56,880 bases of DNA from a virus, in the IMG/VR virus record IMGVR_UViG_3300032285_002671, positions 1 to 56,880 of that record, one strand, 5' to 3'. The notes under the pieces were generated by a model. It searched no databases. It had not been told where the DNA came from and worked only from the letters and a program-made list of their open reading frames with translations. Positions 9,155 to 17,231 of this stretch are shown one piece after another (position 1 is the first letter of the stretch; the number at the start of each line of letters is the position of its first letter). The translations under genes and the position numbers were made by a program.

Positions 9155-9613
9155 TTAGGTTAAATTTTTTTCAACTATATTTTTAATTTTTACTAAAAAA
9201 GAACATTTTTCATATTCTTCAATATCTTCAAAATATAATATAGCATAGTTTAATGACTGTAATACTTTTATATTTGAATTATTTTTTAATACAGTAAAAT
9301 CTAAATCTCGCTCTACATCAATTTTTCGTATAAATTCATACGCTTTATTGTATATAATAAACTCTCCAGCGTCATTAACGTCATTTATGTTAAAATCTAA
9401 GAAAGTGGTTTTAAACGTATTTAAAAGAGTCTTATTATATATATTATAATTATTAACCAATTTATAAAACATTCCTAACCAAACTACTGGATGTTCACGA
9501 TATTTATCAAAAAATTCTATCCTAGCTTTCAGATCATATTGATCTAAAGCATCAATTCCTAAATCATCATAACTAGATGATTCAAATAATCCGAATATTT
9601 TATTTATGTCCAT
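9155..9613 (-). CDS. Protein of unknown function
   Basis: A 152-residue mostly helical protein (RIEFFDKYREHPVVWLGMFYKL, followed by KAYEFIRKIDVERDL). It lies two genes upstream of the HD hydrolase and the sigma factor. By position it could be a late-transcription accessory protein, but no gp33-like motif is visible, so this stays a guess. A terminator follows the lipoprotein gene upstream, so this gene must rely on read-through or an unseen promoter. Confidence 0.75.
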   Translation of the reverse strand: MDINKIFGLFESSSYDDLGIDALDQYDLKARIEFFDKYREHPVVWLGMFYKLVNNYNIYNKTLLNTFKTTFLDFNINDVNDAGEFIIYNKAYEFIRKIDVERDLDFTVLKNNSNIKVLQSLNYAILYFEDIEEYEKCSFLVKIKNIVEKNLT

Positions 9614-9627
9614 AATAAAAGAGAAAA

Positions 9628-9667
9628 CCCCAACTAGTTTCTAATACGTCTATTAGTCTTAGTTGGG
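9628..9667 (-). terminator. Hairpin with U-tract
   Basis: On the minus strand CCCCAACTA pairs with TAGTTGGGG, with an inner CTAAT/ATTAG pair, and is followed by TTTTCTCTTTT. It lies between the lipoprotein gene and the gene at 9155. Because it is directly upstream of that start it may attenuate it. Confidence 0.7.
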
Positions 9668-9710
9668 GATGCTAATATAAGTTATGCCTTAGGCTATTCC
9701 TTTATTTAGC

Positions 9711-9750
9711 AAAAAAACCACAGGGCTGATCTTACGGGAAGCATCGTGGT
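9711..9750 (-). terminator. Intrinsic terminator of the lipoprotein gene
   Basis: On the minus strand ACCAC and GTGGT close a hairpin with an inner GCT/AGC pairing, followed directly by seven T. It starts 7 bases after the stop of the lipoprotein gene and is in tandem with a second hairpin at 9628-9667. Confidence 0.8.
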
Positions 9751-9756
9751 ACTTTA

Positions 9757-9948
9757 CTACTTAACTTCTGTAGTATCTACAGTTTTTTCCATTTCTGCGT
9801 GAATTGAATCTTCAATTTCAAAAATACCCATAGTATCTTCTGATACTTGAGCTGAATCTCCACCCATTAAACCTGATTTTGTTGTTGTGTTGTTTGAACA
9901 CGATGCAAACACTGTTGCAATTGCGATTGTTAATAATACTCTTTTCAT
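9757..9948 (-). CDS. Small secreted lipoprotein
   Basis: A 63-residue protein with a lipoprotein signal: MKRVLLTIAIATVFASC, with the lipobox Cys at residue 17, followed by an Asn/Thr/Ser-rich linker and an acidic tail. It would be exported by Sec, lipidated and held in the inner or outer membrane. It has its own promoter and two terminators, making it a stand-alone unit. Possible roles are superinfection exclusion or spanin-like lysis function; neither is shown by sequence. Confidence 0.82.
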   Translation of the reverse strand: MKRVLLTIAIATVFASCSNNTTTKSGLMGGDSAQVSEDTMGIFEIEDSIHAEMEKTVDTTEVK

Positions 9949-9966
9949 TTTTTGTTTTTTACTTTT

Positions 9967-9998
9967 TAAATATAATATAAATATCTTTATTCTCCAAA
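9967..9998 (-). promoter_or_regulatory. Bacteroidota-type promoter
   Basis: TTTG (9998-9995), 20-base spacer, TATATTTA (9974-9967) on the minus strand. It is placed just upstream of the lipoprotein gene at 9757-9948 and overlaps the 3' end of the gene at 9987. Confidence 0.75.
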
Positions 9999-11069
9999 TT
10001 CTATATCTATAATATTAGTATCTGCTACTGATGATAATAATCTGTTTATGTTATTAATAATAAACTGTTTAGTTATATTTGCTTCCTCTCCACTTTTATA
10101 ATTCATTCTTAAACCTGATGCTAATTTTAACCAATCTTGATCCCAATATATCTTTTTAGATTTAAATAAATTATTTAATGTTTTTAAATTATTATTTTCC
10201 ATTAATAATTCATTAAATTCTGTTTTTGAGAAATTATCATGATTATAATATTCATTCATTAATAATGCTAATCTAAGTATAGTTAAATCGTCTAATATTA
10301 GATTAGATATCATTTCAAAAGCTAATTTAACATTTCCTCTATCATTATTAAAAATCATTTGTCTTAGAATTTTTTCATAATCTTTATCTAATTCTATACC
10401 GTTTTTATTTAAATCAATAAATATATCTTCATCAAATATTATTTTAATATCTTTATCTAATAACTCAATTATATCCATAATACTATCCATTAAACCTGTT
10501 TTATCTCTTTTAAAGATAAGATTTTTAGTAGGAGTAATTTTCATAAATTCGTTATAAGTTTTAGGATCAATTGTACTTGATGATTTAAAATTCTTATCAT
10601 TAAGATTAATATAGAATAAATCTTTTTTAATATCATTAAGATACTGAGAATTATATTGTAATAATTTTATAATTTTATCTTTTAGTAAAGATTCTTCAGG
10701 TATTAATAAGACATCCATTAACTTAATATCTTTAGTTAATTCATCAAATCGTTTTCTACTAATCAGAATACATGTACTTTGTTCAATACGAGATGTTCTT
10801 TTTAGATTATGCTCGCCCATATACTCTTTTAACTTAAATCTAGGTATATTACTTAATTTACCAGTATATATTACATCTTTTGGTTGTATTTTATATTGAA
10901 AATTTTTAATTTTTGAAATACCATCTGTAACTTTTTGAGTATAAGAACTATCAATAATTCGTTCTTTATTCCATCCAATACTATAATTTATATTTGATCC
11001 GTTTGTATTTGATCCATTTCGAACGTACATATATACTTGACGAGTATCATTAATTTTTATTTTTTTCAT
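9987..11069 (-). CDS. Protein of unknown function next to the MoxR/VWA genes
   Basis: A 360-residue protein. The N-terminal part is mixed alpha/beta and basic (YKIQPKDVIYTGKLSNIPRF), the C-terminal 200 residues are helical and Ile/Leu/Asn/Asp-rich. No catalytic motif seen. It is transcribed after the AAA+ ATPase gene, from which it is separated by a terminator and its own promoter. Because MoxR-type ATPases usually act on neighbouring gene products, it is a candidate client or partner. Confidence 0.75.
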   Translation of the reverse strand: MKKIKINDTRQVYMYVRNGSNTNGSNINYSIGWNKERIIDSSYTQKVTDGISKIKNFQYKIQPKDVIYTGKLSNIPRFKLKEYMGEHNLKRTSRIEQSTCILISRKRFDELTKDIKLMDVLLIPEESLLKDKIIKLLQYNSQYLNDIKKDLFYINLNDKNFKSSSTIDPKTYNEFMKITPTKNLIFKRDKTGLMDSIMDIIELLDKDIKIIFDEDIFIDLNKNGIELDKDYEKILRQMIFNNDRGNVKLAFEMISNLILDDLTILRLALLMNEYYNHDNFSKTEFNELLMENNNLKTLNNLFKSKKIYWDQDWLKLASGLRMNYKSGEEANITKQFIINNINRLLSSVADTNIIDIEFGE

Positions 11070-11080
11070 AATTTTTATTT

Positions 11081-11112
11081 TAAAAATATTATTTAATTAT
11101 TATTAAGCCAAA
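11081..11112 (-). promoter_or_regulatory. Bacteroidota-type promoter
   Basis: TTTG (11112-11109), 20-base spacer, TATTTTTA (11088-11081) on the minus strand, 12 bases upstream of the ATG of the gene at 9987-11069. Confidence 0.75.
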
Positions 11113-11116
11113 TTTA

Positions 11117-11143
11117 AATAAAAATAGCTCCATATAGGAGCTA
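11117..11143 (-). terminator. Intrinsic terminator after the AAA+ gene
   Basis: On the minus strand TAGCTCC-TATAT-GGAGCTA is followed by TTTTTATTT. It lies 24 bases beyond the stop of the AAA+ gene, immediately before the next promoter, giving a terminator-promoter junction. Confidence 0.8.
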
Positions 11144-11166
11144 AATTTATAAAATTAAAACACAAT

Positions 11167-12351
11167 TTATTTAGTTAAATACTTGACTAAATCTTTATTT
11201 AACATTAACAAACTAAACTTATTTGGATTTGAATTGTAAATTGATTTTATCATTTGATAACAAACATCTGTTTCAAATATTCCATCTGTAACAACTTTAC
11301 CTAATCTATCAATTATTTCACGTTCAATTTTATTTGATTTAGAAAATACTTCTAAATAATTAGAAATACGTGTTCCTAATGTTGATGCGATATCTGCTCT
11401 ATAATTTGTATCTTTAGAAACTAAAGATTTTAATGTACTTAAAACATATTTTTCATCTTGTTCAAATATATTTTGAGGAGAAATCATTTTATCTAATTTA
11501 TTATTAATAAACATAGTAAATAAACTAGCAAATTCTTGTCCAACACTTCCTTCACCAATCATTTGAATTAATGGTAATTGATCATCAAACGACTTAATTG
11601 AAGAAATAGAATTAAAAAACATAACTATACTACGAGCGTTAATTTCTTTTGTAACTAACTCTGGATGCATTAATAAAAAATTAATACATCTATTATCTAA
11701 ATTATTTTCTTCAGCCCACTTACCCCAACATTTTAAATCAAATTTTAAATTAGCTGAGATAAATCGTGTTTTTTGGGCGTTATCAATACTATTAACTATA
11801 TAATCACCATTATCTGGATTAGATGTTAGTATAATATGCCAATCTTTTGGTAACTTCCAACTAATATATTGTTGTCTATCGATTAGTTCCATTACAGCTT
11901 GAATAAACCTAAAATCAGCTCTATTCCAATCGTCTAATAATAAAATTCCTCCATTTGTTTTATTACTAATCCATTCAGGTGGACAATAACTCATTCTGTT
12001 TTTACCAGTTGATTTAAATCCTAATTTAAGATATTCATCAAAAGCGTGTTCATCAACCCAACTTTTTTCATTATTTGATTCAACTTCAAATTGACGAATT
12101 GGAAAACCTACTAAGTCACCAATTTCTTCAATTTGAGCTAAATTTAATTTAACAAAATTTAATTTTAATTCTTCAGCTAATTGTACAATAGAAGATGTTT
12201 TACCAATACCACTATCTCCTACTACTTCTACAGATACTGGTGGTTTGTTCTGATCTTGTAAAAAACGATTATTTGAAATAATGTGATTTAAAAAATCTTT
12301 TAACTCATTAGCATTAAGTGATAATGCTTCAGTTTTTGATGATTTTGACAT
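11167..12351 (-). CDS. MoxR-type AAA+ ATPase
   Basis: A 394-residue AAA+ protein. Walker A is GDSGIGKT (45-52), Walker B is GGILLLDDWNRAD (135-147), and sensor 1 is LTSNPDN (175-181). The asparagine-containing sensor and the KNG-GILLLDD arrangement are typical of the MoxR branch, which remodels proteins together with VWA-domain partners. A VWA/metallopeptidase protein is encoded two genes upstream (13114-14349), so the two probably act as a pair. Its cellular target is not evident; virion assembly or takeover of a host complex are possible. Confidence 0.87.
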   Translation of the reverse strand: MSKSSKTEALSLNANELKDFLNHIISNNRFLQDQNKPPVSVEVVGDSGIGKTSSIVQLAEELKLNFVKLNLAQIEEIGDLVGFPIRQFEVESNNEKSWVDEHAFDEYLKLGFKSTGKNRMSYCPPEWISNKTNGGILLLDDWNRADFRFIQAVMELIDRQQYISWKLPKDWHIILTSNPDNGDYIVNSIDNAQKTRFISANLKFDLKCWGKWAEENNLDNRCINFLLMHPELVTKEINARSIVMFFNSISSIKSFDDQLPLIQMIGEGSVGQEFASLFTMFINNKLDKMISPQNIFEQDEKYVLSTLKSLVSKDTNYRADIASTLGTRISNYLEVFSKSNKIEREIIDRLGKVVTDGIFETDVCYQMIKSIYNSNPNKFSLLMLNKDLVKYLTK

Positions 12352-12384
12352 AACTTTTATTTTTGTGTTTTAATTTTAATAATA

Positions 12385-12415
12385 TAAAGATATCATATAA
12401 AATCTAAAGGGCAAA
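12385..12415 (-). promoter_or_regulatory. Bacteroidota-type promoter (19-base spacer)
   Basis: TTTG (12415-12412), 19-base spacer, TATCTTTA (12392-12385) on the minus strand, upstream of the AAA+ gene. It is the only one of the 38 copies with a 19-base spacer. AGAT and ATCT arms flank the spacer. Confidence 0.72.
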
Positions 12416-13114
12416 ACTTACTTTATTTTTTTGTAAAGTGTAATTTACTTTTTTCATTATATAATAATAACGTTTTGATTCATCATTATCCTCAAATAAT
12501 GGTTTAATATCTGTTCTATGTTTATATTGCTTACCTACTCTTGTATCGAGAGCATATCTAGCTTTATATGATAAAATAATAGATGGTTGAGTTAAATTAA
12601 TATCATATTCATAATTATTATGTACTAAAACAATAGGTATTATATCTCTTTTTTCTAAAAACGATTCTTGGAAAAAATCAATATTGTATCCGTCTATCCA
12701 TTCTCCTTTTTCATTTAAAATATTTTTTGAAAATAATAGTAATTTTTCTTTTAATAATTCATCAACTTTACTTACATCACCTGGTGCTCCATAATCATTT
12801 CCTAACCTAGGTGATAACCCAAAGAAATTTATTATTTGAGATAATTCTTCTTTACTAAATGATTCTGTTAAACTAAAATCAATATCTGATACTCTATTGT
12901 TATAATCTATATCTATTAATTGAAGTAAATAAAGAGCTATACTTCCTCCTAAAACAACTTTAGGAGACCATTGAGTATATGCTATAATACTATTAATATA
13001 CTTATCAGGCATACTATTAATAACAACATATATTTTATTGTTTTTAAAAATTAACTCGTTTTTATTTACAGAATGAATTAATTTTTCTTCATAGTTAAAT
13101 TTATTATTATTCAT
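12404..13114 (-). CDS. Nucleotidyltransferase-fold protein (putative)
   Basis: A 236-residue protein. The stretch VVLGGSIALYLLQL (53-66) followed by RVSDIDFSLTESF (76-88) fits the GG/S ... DxD core of the Pol-beta/MNT nucleotidyltransferase fold, which moves NMP groups onto proteins, RNA or small molecules. The second half contains YDINLTQPSIILSYKARYA, which may supply the third acidic residue and a helical lid. It overlaps the VWA gene by one base and precedes the MoxR gene, so it may be part of the same pathway. The family call is moderate. Confidence 0.65.
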   Translation of the reverse strand: MNNNKFNYEEKLIHSVNKNELIFKNNKIYVVINSMPDKYINSIIAYTQWSPKVVLGGSIALYLLQLIDIDYNNRVSDIDFSLTESFSKEELSQIINFFGLSPRLGNDYGAPGDVSKVDELLKEKLLLFSKNILNEKGEWIDGYNIDFFQESFLEKRDIIPIVLVHNNYEYDINLTQPSIILSYKARYALDTRVGKQYKHRTDIKPLFEDNDESKRYYYIMKKVNYTLQKNKVSFAL

Positions 13115-14349
13115 TATCTTTTAATTTGTACTTTAGCACCTGGTAAATCTTCATTAAATCTTCCTTTTTCACAAAACACCCATAAAACAGGTTTAATTGG
13201 TGTAATATTAGTACTACATTCTCCATCTGTTAAATAAATTAAGTTTTGATATTTATCTTTATGTTCAGATAGATATTCTAATACTGGATCAAAACTTGTT
13301 CCTCCTCTTCCTTTTACAGAAATCTCATCTCTATTACCTTTATATTTATAAACTCGTTGTATTTCAGCATCACATTCAATTATATCTATATCAGTACCTG
13401 TTTTATATATGTGATATATTTCATTAAAAAATTCTACTAAATCTTGATTAGAAACAGAACCTGATGTATCAATTGCTATTAACGTATTTTTACGTGGTTT
13501 GATACGTAAAGCTGGATTATCACTAAAACGTCTACTTGGTTTACGTCTTGTTTTTTTAGTAATAACTTTAATAGACATTCCATTAAAACGTCTTAAATAT
13601 GCTTTCCAATCAATAACTGGTTCTTCTACTTCATATAAATTCTTAATATACTCTTCTAATTCAGAAGGTATTAATCCTCTACTACGAGTTGTTTGTTCGG
13701 CTGCTTCTTTTAATTGATGATCAATTTGTTTAGCAATTAATTTTTTATCTGCTTCACTTAATCCTTCAAATTCCTTCCACATTTCATGACTACCCATTAC
13801 TGTTACTTCAGTACCGTCTTCTAATGTAATTTTAATTGGTGTACCAGAACCATTTGCTTCTTTAAGTGCACTATGAAATTTAGCAACATCACCATCTGGG
13901 CATTCTTTAATTTCTTTATCTAATAATTCATAATACTTTCTTGTACCAGCTTTTACAGGTAAATTTAATTCTTTAAATATACCTTCATTATATTCTAATC
14001 CATCCCATGTTGGACCTTTAAATTCATTTTGAATAAATTGATTGATTTCTAAATCTGCTGATATATTTAATAATTCTCTATCATTATATTCTCCTATCAT
14101 TGATAAATGATGAAATGCAATATGTAATAGTTCATGTTTTAATACAGCTACTTTTGTCATTTCGTCTTGTTTAGACCAAAACTCTGGATTAATCATTAAA
14201 GAAGTATTAATATTTTCACGACAAACACATGCTGTTTGAATATTTTTACTTATTTTTTTATTTAAACCAATTAAAAATAAACCATAAAATGGTTCTTTAA
14301 ACATTAATGTTTTAGAATATTTAGCTATTTCTGAATGTATGTTTTCCAT
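13114..14349 (-). CDS. VWA-like protein with N-terminal zinc-metallopeptidase domain (DUF2201-type)
   Basis: I place the start at 14349 (MENIHSEIAKY), which leaves one base between it and the upstream stop; a longer frame to 14394 would overlap that gene. The N-terminal domain has HELLHIAFHH (72-81), a zinc-peptidase HExxH, and the C-terminal domain has LIAIDTSGSVSNQDL, the MIDAS-type start of a VWA fold, with GRGGTSFDPVLEYL nearer the end. This domain pair is typical of proteins encoded beside MoxR ATPases. It likely serves as the adaptor or effector of the AAA+ protein encoded at 11167. Confidence 0.87.
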   Translation of the reverse strand: MENIHSEIAKYSKTLMFKEPFYGLFLIGLNKKISKNIQTACVCRENINTSLMINPEFWSKQDEMTKVAVLKHELLHIAFHHLSMIGEYNDRELLNISADLEINQFIQNEFKGPTWDGLEYNEGIFKELNLPVKAGTRKYYELLDKEIKECPDGDVAKFHSALKEANGSGTPIKITLEDGTEVTVMGSHEMWKEFEGLSEADKKLIAKQIDHQLKEAAEQTTRSRGLIPSELEEYIKNLYEVEEPVIDWKAYLRRFNGMSIKVITKKTRRKPSRRFSDNPALRIKPRKNTLIAIDTSGSVSNQDLVEFFNEIYHIYKTGTDIDIIECDAEIQRVYKYKGNRDEISVKGRGGTSFDPVLEYLSEHKDKYQNLIYLTDGECSTNITPIKPVLWVFCEKGRFNEDLPGAKVQIKR

Positions 14350-14350
14350 A

Positions 14351-14590
14351 TTATTTATCGTCTGATGAAGGGAGATATAAAACTGCAAATACAAGTGTTA
14401 AAAACATTAACCATAATGTTCCTAAAATACACCATGAAAGTGTTATAATGAATCTAACAATCCAAGATAACCAATTTGGTAAAAAATATAAATTTAAATT
14501 TACAATTTTCCGGGAACCGGAAATTATTGCTTGTAATGAGTAAATAAATACTCCCATAAGGCACATAAAGCCTAAAAATGCTATAATCAT
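14351..14590 (-). CDS. Small two-span membrane protein
   Basis: A 79-residue protein with two hydrophobic segments, about 1-22 (MIIAFLGFMCLMGVFIYSLQ) and 45-72 (IVRFIITLSWCILGTLWLMF), joined by a short basic loop. First gene of the VWA/NTase operon, one base before the VWA start. Function unknown; it could tether the VWA system to the membrane or act as a small holin-like protein. Confidence 0.75.
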   Translation of the reverse strand: MIIAFLGFMCLMGVFIYSLQAIISGSRKIVNLNLYFLPNWLSWIVRFIITLSWCILGTLWLMFLTLVFAVLYLPSSDDK

Positions 14591-14611
14591 AACTTTTATT
14601 TTTTAATAGTA

Positions 14612-14643
14612 TAAAGATATCATATAAAATTCGGCAAGCCAAA
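14612..14643 (-). promoter_or_regulatory. Bacteroidota-type promoter
   Basis: TTTG (14643-14640), 20-base spacer, TATCTTTA (14619-14612) on the minus strand, 22 bases upstream of the membrane protein start. It drives the 14590-12404 operon. Confidence 0.78.
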
Positions 14644-14649
14644 CTTATA

Positions 14650-14952
14650 TTAAAATTTTTCCCACTGTCTGGGCTCTAATGGTATTGGTGTAGTTAAATA
14701 TTGAATACCTATTTCTTTAGGTTCTTTTACTATTGTATTAGTCATGTGATAATAAATAGGTCCATCATATTTAGTATATAATGGATCCCTATTTATATCC
14801 CATTCTGTTATTCTTCGTTCACCATTCCATGAACGAAATTCTTTTGAAATGACTCTATGCCATCTTTGTTGTGATTCTAGATAAACTTCTAAACATTTGC
14901 CTGTGTCAAATTGATTAATTAATTTACCTGTTTGGCCTCTTTTTTCACCCAT
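14650..14952 (-). CDS. Protein of unknown function
   Basis: A 100-residue basic, Trp-rich protein (SQQRWHRVISKEFRSWNGER near 28-47). Its start follows AAATAAAGGTT, one of the few leaders here with a purine-rich, Shine-Dalgarno-like stretch. No family recognised. Confidence 0.75.
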   Translation of the reverse strand: MGEKRGQTGKLINQFDTGKCLEVYLESQQRWHRVISKEFRSWNGERRITEWDINRDPLYTKYDGPIYYHMTNTIVKEPKEIGIQYLTTPIPLEPRQWEKF

Positions 14953-14968
14953 AACCTTTATTTTAATA

Positions 14969-15000
14969 TAAAAATAAAGATCTTATTTTAAAAAGCCTAA
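14969..15000 (-). promoter_or_regulatory. Bacteroidota-type promoter with TTAG -33 box
   Basis: TTAG (15000-14997), 20-base spacer, TATTTTTA (14976-14969) on the minus strand, upstream of the gene at 14650-14952. A 6-bp dyad AAAGAT/ATCTTT flanks the spacer. Confidence 0.7.
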
Positions 15001-15009
15001 TCTTTTAAA

Positions 15010-15600
15010 TTATTTTATATCTGAACTTTCAATTAAGGTATAAGTGAAAGATGCACCGTGTACTTTTGCTGCCTCTTTAGCAATTACCATGAATGCATCA
15101 AAATCAGCTGATCTTTTAAATACCTGACAGCCTTCTGACCAGTTTTCAACATAAGTTGAATCAGCACCGGCTTTATGGATATTAATACCAAAAACACCAG
15201 TTTCAGTTTTGCTTTCATCATAAGTCATATCTTTATTAGCGTCTCTGTAAACTTTAACAGGTTTAGCTTGTTTCAAAGCTTCATATTTACCTTGATGTAA
15301 ACCAATAGTATGTGAACCTCTGTATTGACCTTCTACTAAACGAGCAACTCCATTCGCATTATGAAATTCTTTTACTCCTTTAGTACCTGGATCGGTTGTA
15401 CATGGCCATTGTTTAAATACCCATTCGCCATTAACTTTGTATGATACTGTCATAATATCATCAAAAACATTAGTAACTTTGTTACCTGTAGAAGAATTTC
15501 TAATTCCAACGATGTTTAAATCGTAATCTTTAGCTCCTTCGAACCATACATAACCTTTGCCTTTTACAGCATTTTCAATTTGTTCTCTTTTGTATGTCAT
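15010..15600 (-). CDS. Putative cell-wall enzyme, L,D-transpeptidase-like
   Basis: A 196-residue protein. GVFGINIHKAGADSTY (136-150) followed by NWSEGCQVF (153-161) resembles the HG...SxGC(x)R active site of YkuD-type L,D-transpeptidases, with H142 and C158 as the candidate pair. The usual Arg is replaced. L,D-transpeptidases act on peptidoglycan cross-links; phage relatives have been treated as endolysin-type or peptidoglycan-modifying proteins. No signal peptide is seen, so release would need a holin. It is coupled to the HExxH peptidase gene downstream by an ATGA overlap. Confidence 0.65.
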   Translation of the reverse strand: MTYKREQIENAVKGKGYVWFEGAKDYDLNIVGIRNSSTGNKVTNVFDDIMTVSYKVNGEWVFKQWPCTTDPGTKGVKEFHNANGVARLVEGQYRGSHTIGLHQGKYEALKQAKPVKVYRDANKDMTYDESKTETGVFGINIHKAGADSTYVENWSEGCQVFKRSADFDAFMVIAKEAAKVHGASFTYTLIESSDIK

Positions 15601-15992
15601 AGTTTTTTAGATTTAATACGGTAATAAATATGATTAACATATTTTTTTTCATTATCTCGCGCTTCTACTTCAAAAGGGTTATCCCAATAACCTACTTCTT
15701 TTTCATATTTAGAGTATAATCTATCTTGTCTATCACTAGGTAATTGTACATAATGAGTATATTCATGTATTATCATTCTTATTAAATGATTAACCGATTT
15801 TATTTGGTTAGAATACACTCGAATAGTATCATCACTAGGATCGTAGTCTGACCAAACTACGTTGTTTATACGCGAGATTTTAAGATTTGGGAGATAATTT
15901 TTTCCACGAGGTAAACCTATATAATGTGGGCACCATGATAAAATATCATTTGAAAGCTTTTTAAACTTATGCTTTGAACGTGGAAGTTTCAT
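15597..15992 (-). CDS. Zinc metallopeptidase-like protein (HExxH)
   Basis: A 131-residue protein with LIRMIIHEYTHYVQL, HEYTH at 76-80, followed about 28 residues later by NPFEVEARDNE (105-115), where a Glu could be the third zinc ligand. The arrangement resembles small phage peptidases of the SprT/IrrE class. It may be a cell-wall or capsid-associated protease. It directly follows the L,D-transpeptidase-like gene, so a shared role at the cell wall is plausible. Confidence 0.78.
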   Translation of the reverse strand: MKLPRSKHKFKKLSNDILSWCPHYIGLPRGKNYLPNLKISRINNVVWSDYDPSDDTIRVYSNQIKSVNHLIRMIIHEYTHYVQLPSDRQDRLYSKYEKEVGYWDNPFEVEARDNEKKYVNHIYYRIKSKKL

Positions 15993-15998
15993 AACATA

Positions 15999-16358
15999 CT
16001 ACTTAGTTTTACCCCATTTTTTACCTTTGCCTTTAGTTTTACATTGAGCTGGTGTAGGACGACATGATGGATATTTAGAGCGTTTTTCACCTTCTTTTCT
16101 ACCACATGCTTTACATTTTCCGTCTCTACAAGTATTACAATCAACCCATCCGCCTTCTTTACCTGATGGACCTTGACGTTTGAACCATTTATGAAGTGAT
16201 TCGTCTTCTTTTAAATTTTTCCAGATTTTACCTTTACGACATCTAACAATTGCTCCTGATTTATAAGCAGAAGGTTTATCATACTTACGATCAGCTATAC
16301 GTTTACAGCGATCTTCTACAAGTAATATCTCGTTTAGTATGTCTATTAGTTTAATCAT
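15999..16358 (-). CDS. DUF5872-like protein with putative capsid-targeting tag
   Basis: A 119-residue protein. The segment DESLHKWFKRQGPSGKEGGW followed by VDCNTC and CKACGRKEG is characteristic of the DUF5872-type small phage/bacterial proteins, with four Cys that could bind zinc, and a very basic tail. The N-terminus MIKLIDILNE matches MLKLTDILAE of the gene at 16612 and ends in L-x-E, the cleavage consensus of T4 prohead protease gp21. Packaging into the capsid is inferred. Confidence 0.78.
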   Translation of the reverse strand: MIKLIDILNEILLVEDRCKRIADRKYDKPSAYKSGAIVRCRKGKIWKNLKEDESLHKWFKRQGPSGKEGGWVDCNTCRDGKCKACGRKEGEKRSKYPSCRPTPAQCKTKGKGKKWGKTK

Positions 16359-16615
16359 GATTTATTTATTTTTACACGTAGATTACCTGTACCTTTTATA
16401 GTACGGTGCCACATATGTCTAGGAATAAATATTGGCTGATTAATAGAAGTAGGTAATTGGTTATCTAATTGTATTTTCCAATCTGTTTCACCAATTATCT
16501 CTACTAATCTATCTTCATTATCACGATGCCACATAAGTTCGATAGGATCTATATTTTCGTTAAATTCACGAATAATATACTTATCTGTAACTTCTATGTC
16601 AACGTACGGTCTCAT
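16355..16615 (-). CDS. Small cupin-like protein
   Basis: An 86-residue beta-rich protein with LMWHRDNEDRLVEIIG (28-43), IQLDNQLP, and a C-terminal PRHMWHRTIKGTGNLRVKI. This resembles a widespread small phage protein of cupin-like appearance in which the two WHR segments form facing strands. A metal site is possible but the full His set is not obvious. It overlaps both neighbours by four bases (ATGA). Confidence 0.7.
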   Translation of the reverse strand: MRPYVDIEVTDKYIIREFNENIDPIELMWHRDNEDRLVEIIGETDWKIQLDNQLPTSINQPIFIPRHMWHRTIKGTGNLRVKINKS

Positions 16616-16854
16616 TTAATTGGTTCCCACCAATTAGTACAATATTCATCAGCAGCATAAGGAATTTTATTTGTTCCTGCCCATTCTGCATAATAAGTAC
16701 TATCACAAACTTGTTCTTCTTTATCCCACCATTTACAATTAGCACAACAAGAACCACCTTTAGGTACTTTTAAACCCGCTTTATGAGTTGGAGGTAAAAC
16801 CATTTCACCGGGTCCTCCGTAGTTTTCAGCTAATATATCTGTTAACTTAAGCAT
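16612..16854 (-). CDS. Cys-rich small protein with putative capsid-targeting tag
   Basis: An 80-residue protein. Residues 1-10 are MLKLTDILAE, the tag shared with the gene at 15999. The body has GGSCCANCKWWDKEEQVCD and DEYCTNWWEP: five Cys in a C-x2-C-...-C-...-C order that could bind zinc or an iron-sulfur centre, similar to small Trp/Cys-rich phage proteins. If cleaved after LAE the mature part is about 70 residues. Role in the virion is inferred. Confidence 0.75.
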   Translation of the reverse strand: MLKLTDILAENYGGPGEMVLPPTHKAGLKVPKGGSCCANCKWWDKEEQVCDSTYYAEWAGTNKIPYAADEYCTNWWEPIK

Positions 16855-17207
16855 TTTAATTTATATAAAGTAGACTCTAATAATTCCATAACAGTATCAA
16901 TTTGGTTTTGGATATATGAATCTGTCATTTCTTCTCTTAAATCAGTAACTCTATTAACTAAAGCTTCAAAATAAGTAATTACCTGATTTTTATCAGTGTA
17001 CTCTAATAATGGATAATTTGAATATCCTTTTAATATACCATATTTACCTTGATGAGATTCTATTAAACCATCTACTAACTCAATTATTTCATCATAATAA
17101 TCATTTAAAGCTTTATGCTCAGCAAATGATGGTGTTTGTAAATGGAACACGTGTGCTTGTGTTCTAGAATGAAACAAGAAAGATACTAATTTTGCGAAAT
17201 TTTTCAT
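16842..17207 (-). CDS. Dps/ferritin-like helical protein (DUF5856-type)
   Basis: A 121-residue all-helical protein. SRTQAHVFHLQTPSFAEHKA (14-33), then YYDEIIELVDGLIESHQGKY, have the His/Glu spacing of Dps-like four-helix bundles, and the family is common in T4-like phages of marine and freshwater bacteria. Function could be iron or DNA binding or purely structural. It overlaps the Cys-rich gene by 13 bases. Confidence 0.78.
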   Translation of the reverse strand: MKNFAKLVSFLFHSRTQAHVFHLQTPSFAEHKALNDYYDEIIELVDGLIESHQGKYGILKGYSNYPLLEYTDKNQVITYFEALVNRVTDLREEMTDSYIQNQIDTVMELLESTLYKLKCLS

Positions 17208-17231
17208 TTTATTTTTTATATTATTTATATA

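Noticed and set aside
8873-9163. Plus-strand frame over the small helical gene at 8827
   Set aside because: It is mirrored by a better minus-strand gene with proper spacing, and its composition is hydrophobic and Ser/Tyr-rich as expected of a reverse shadow; all other genes are minus-strand.
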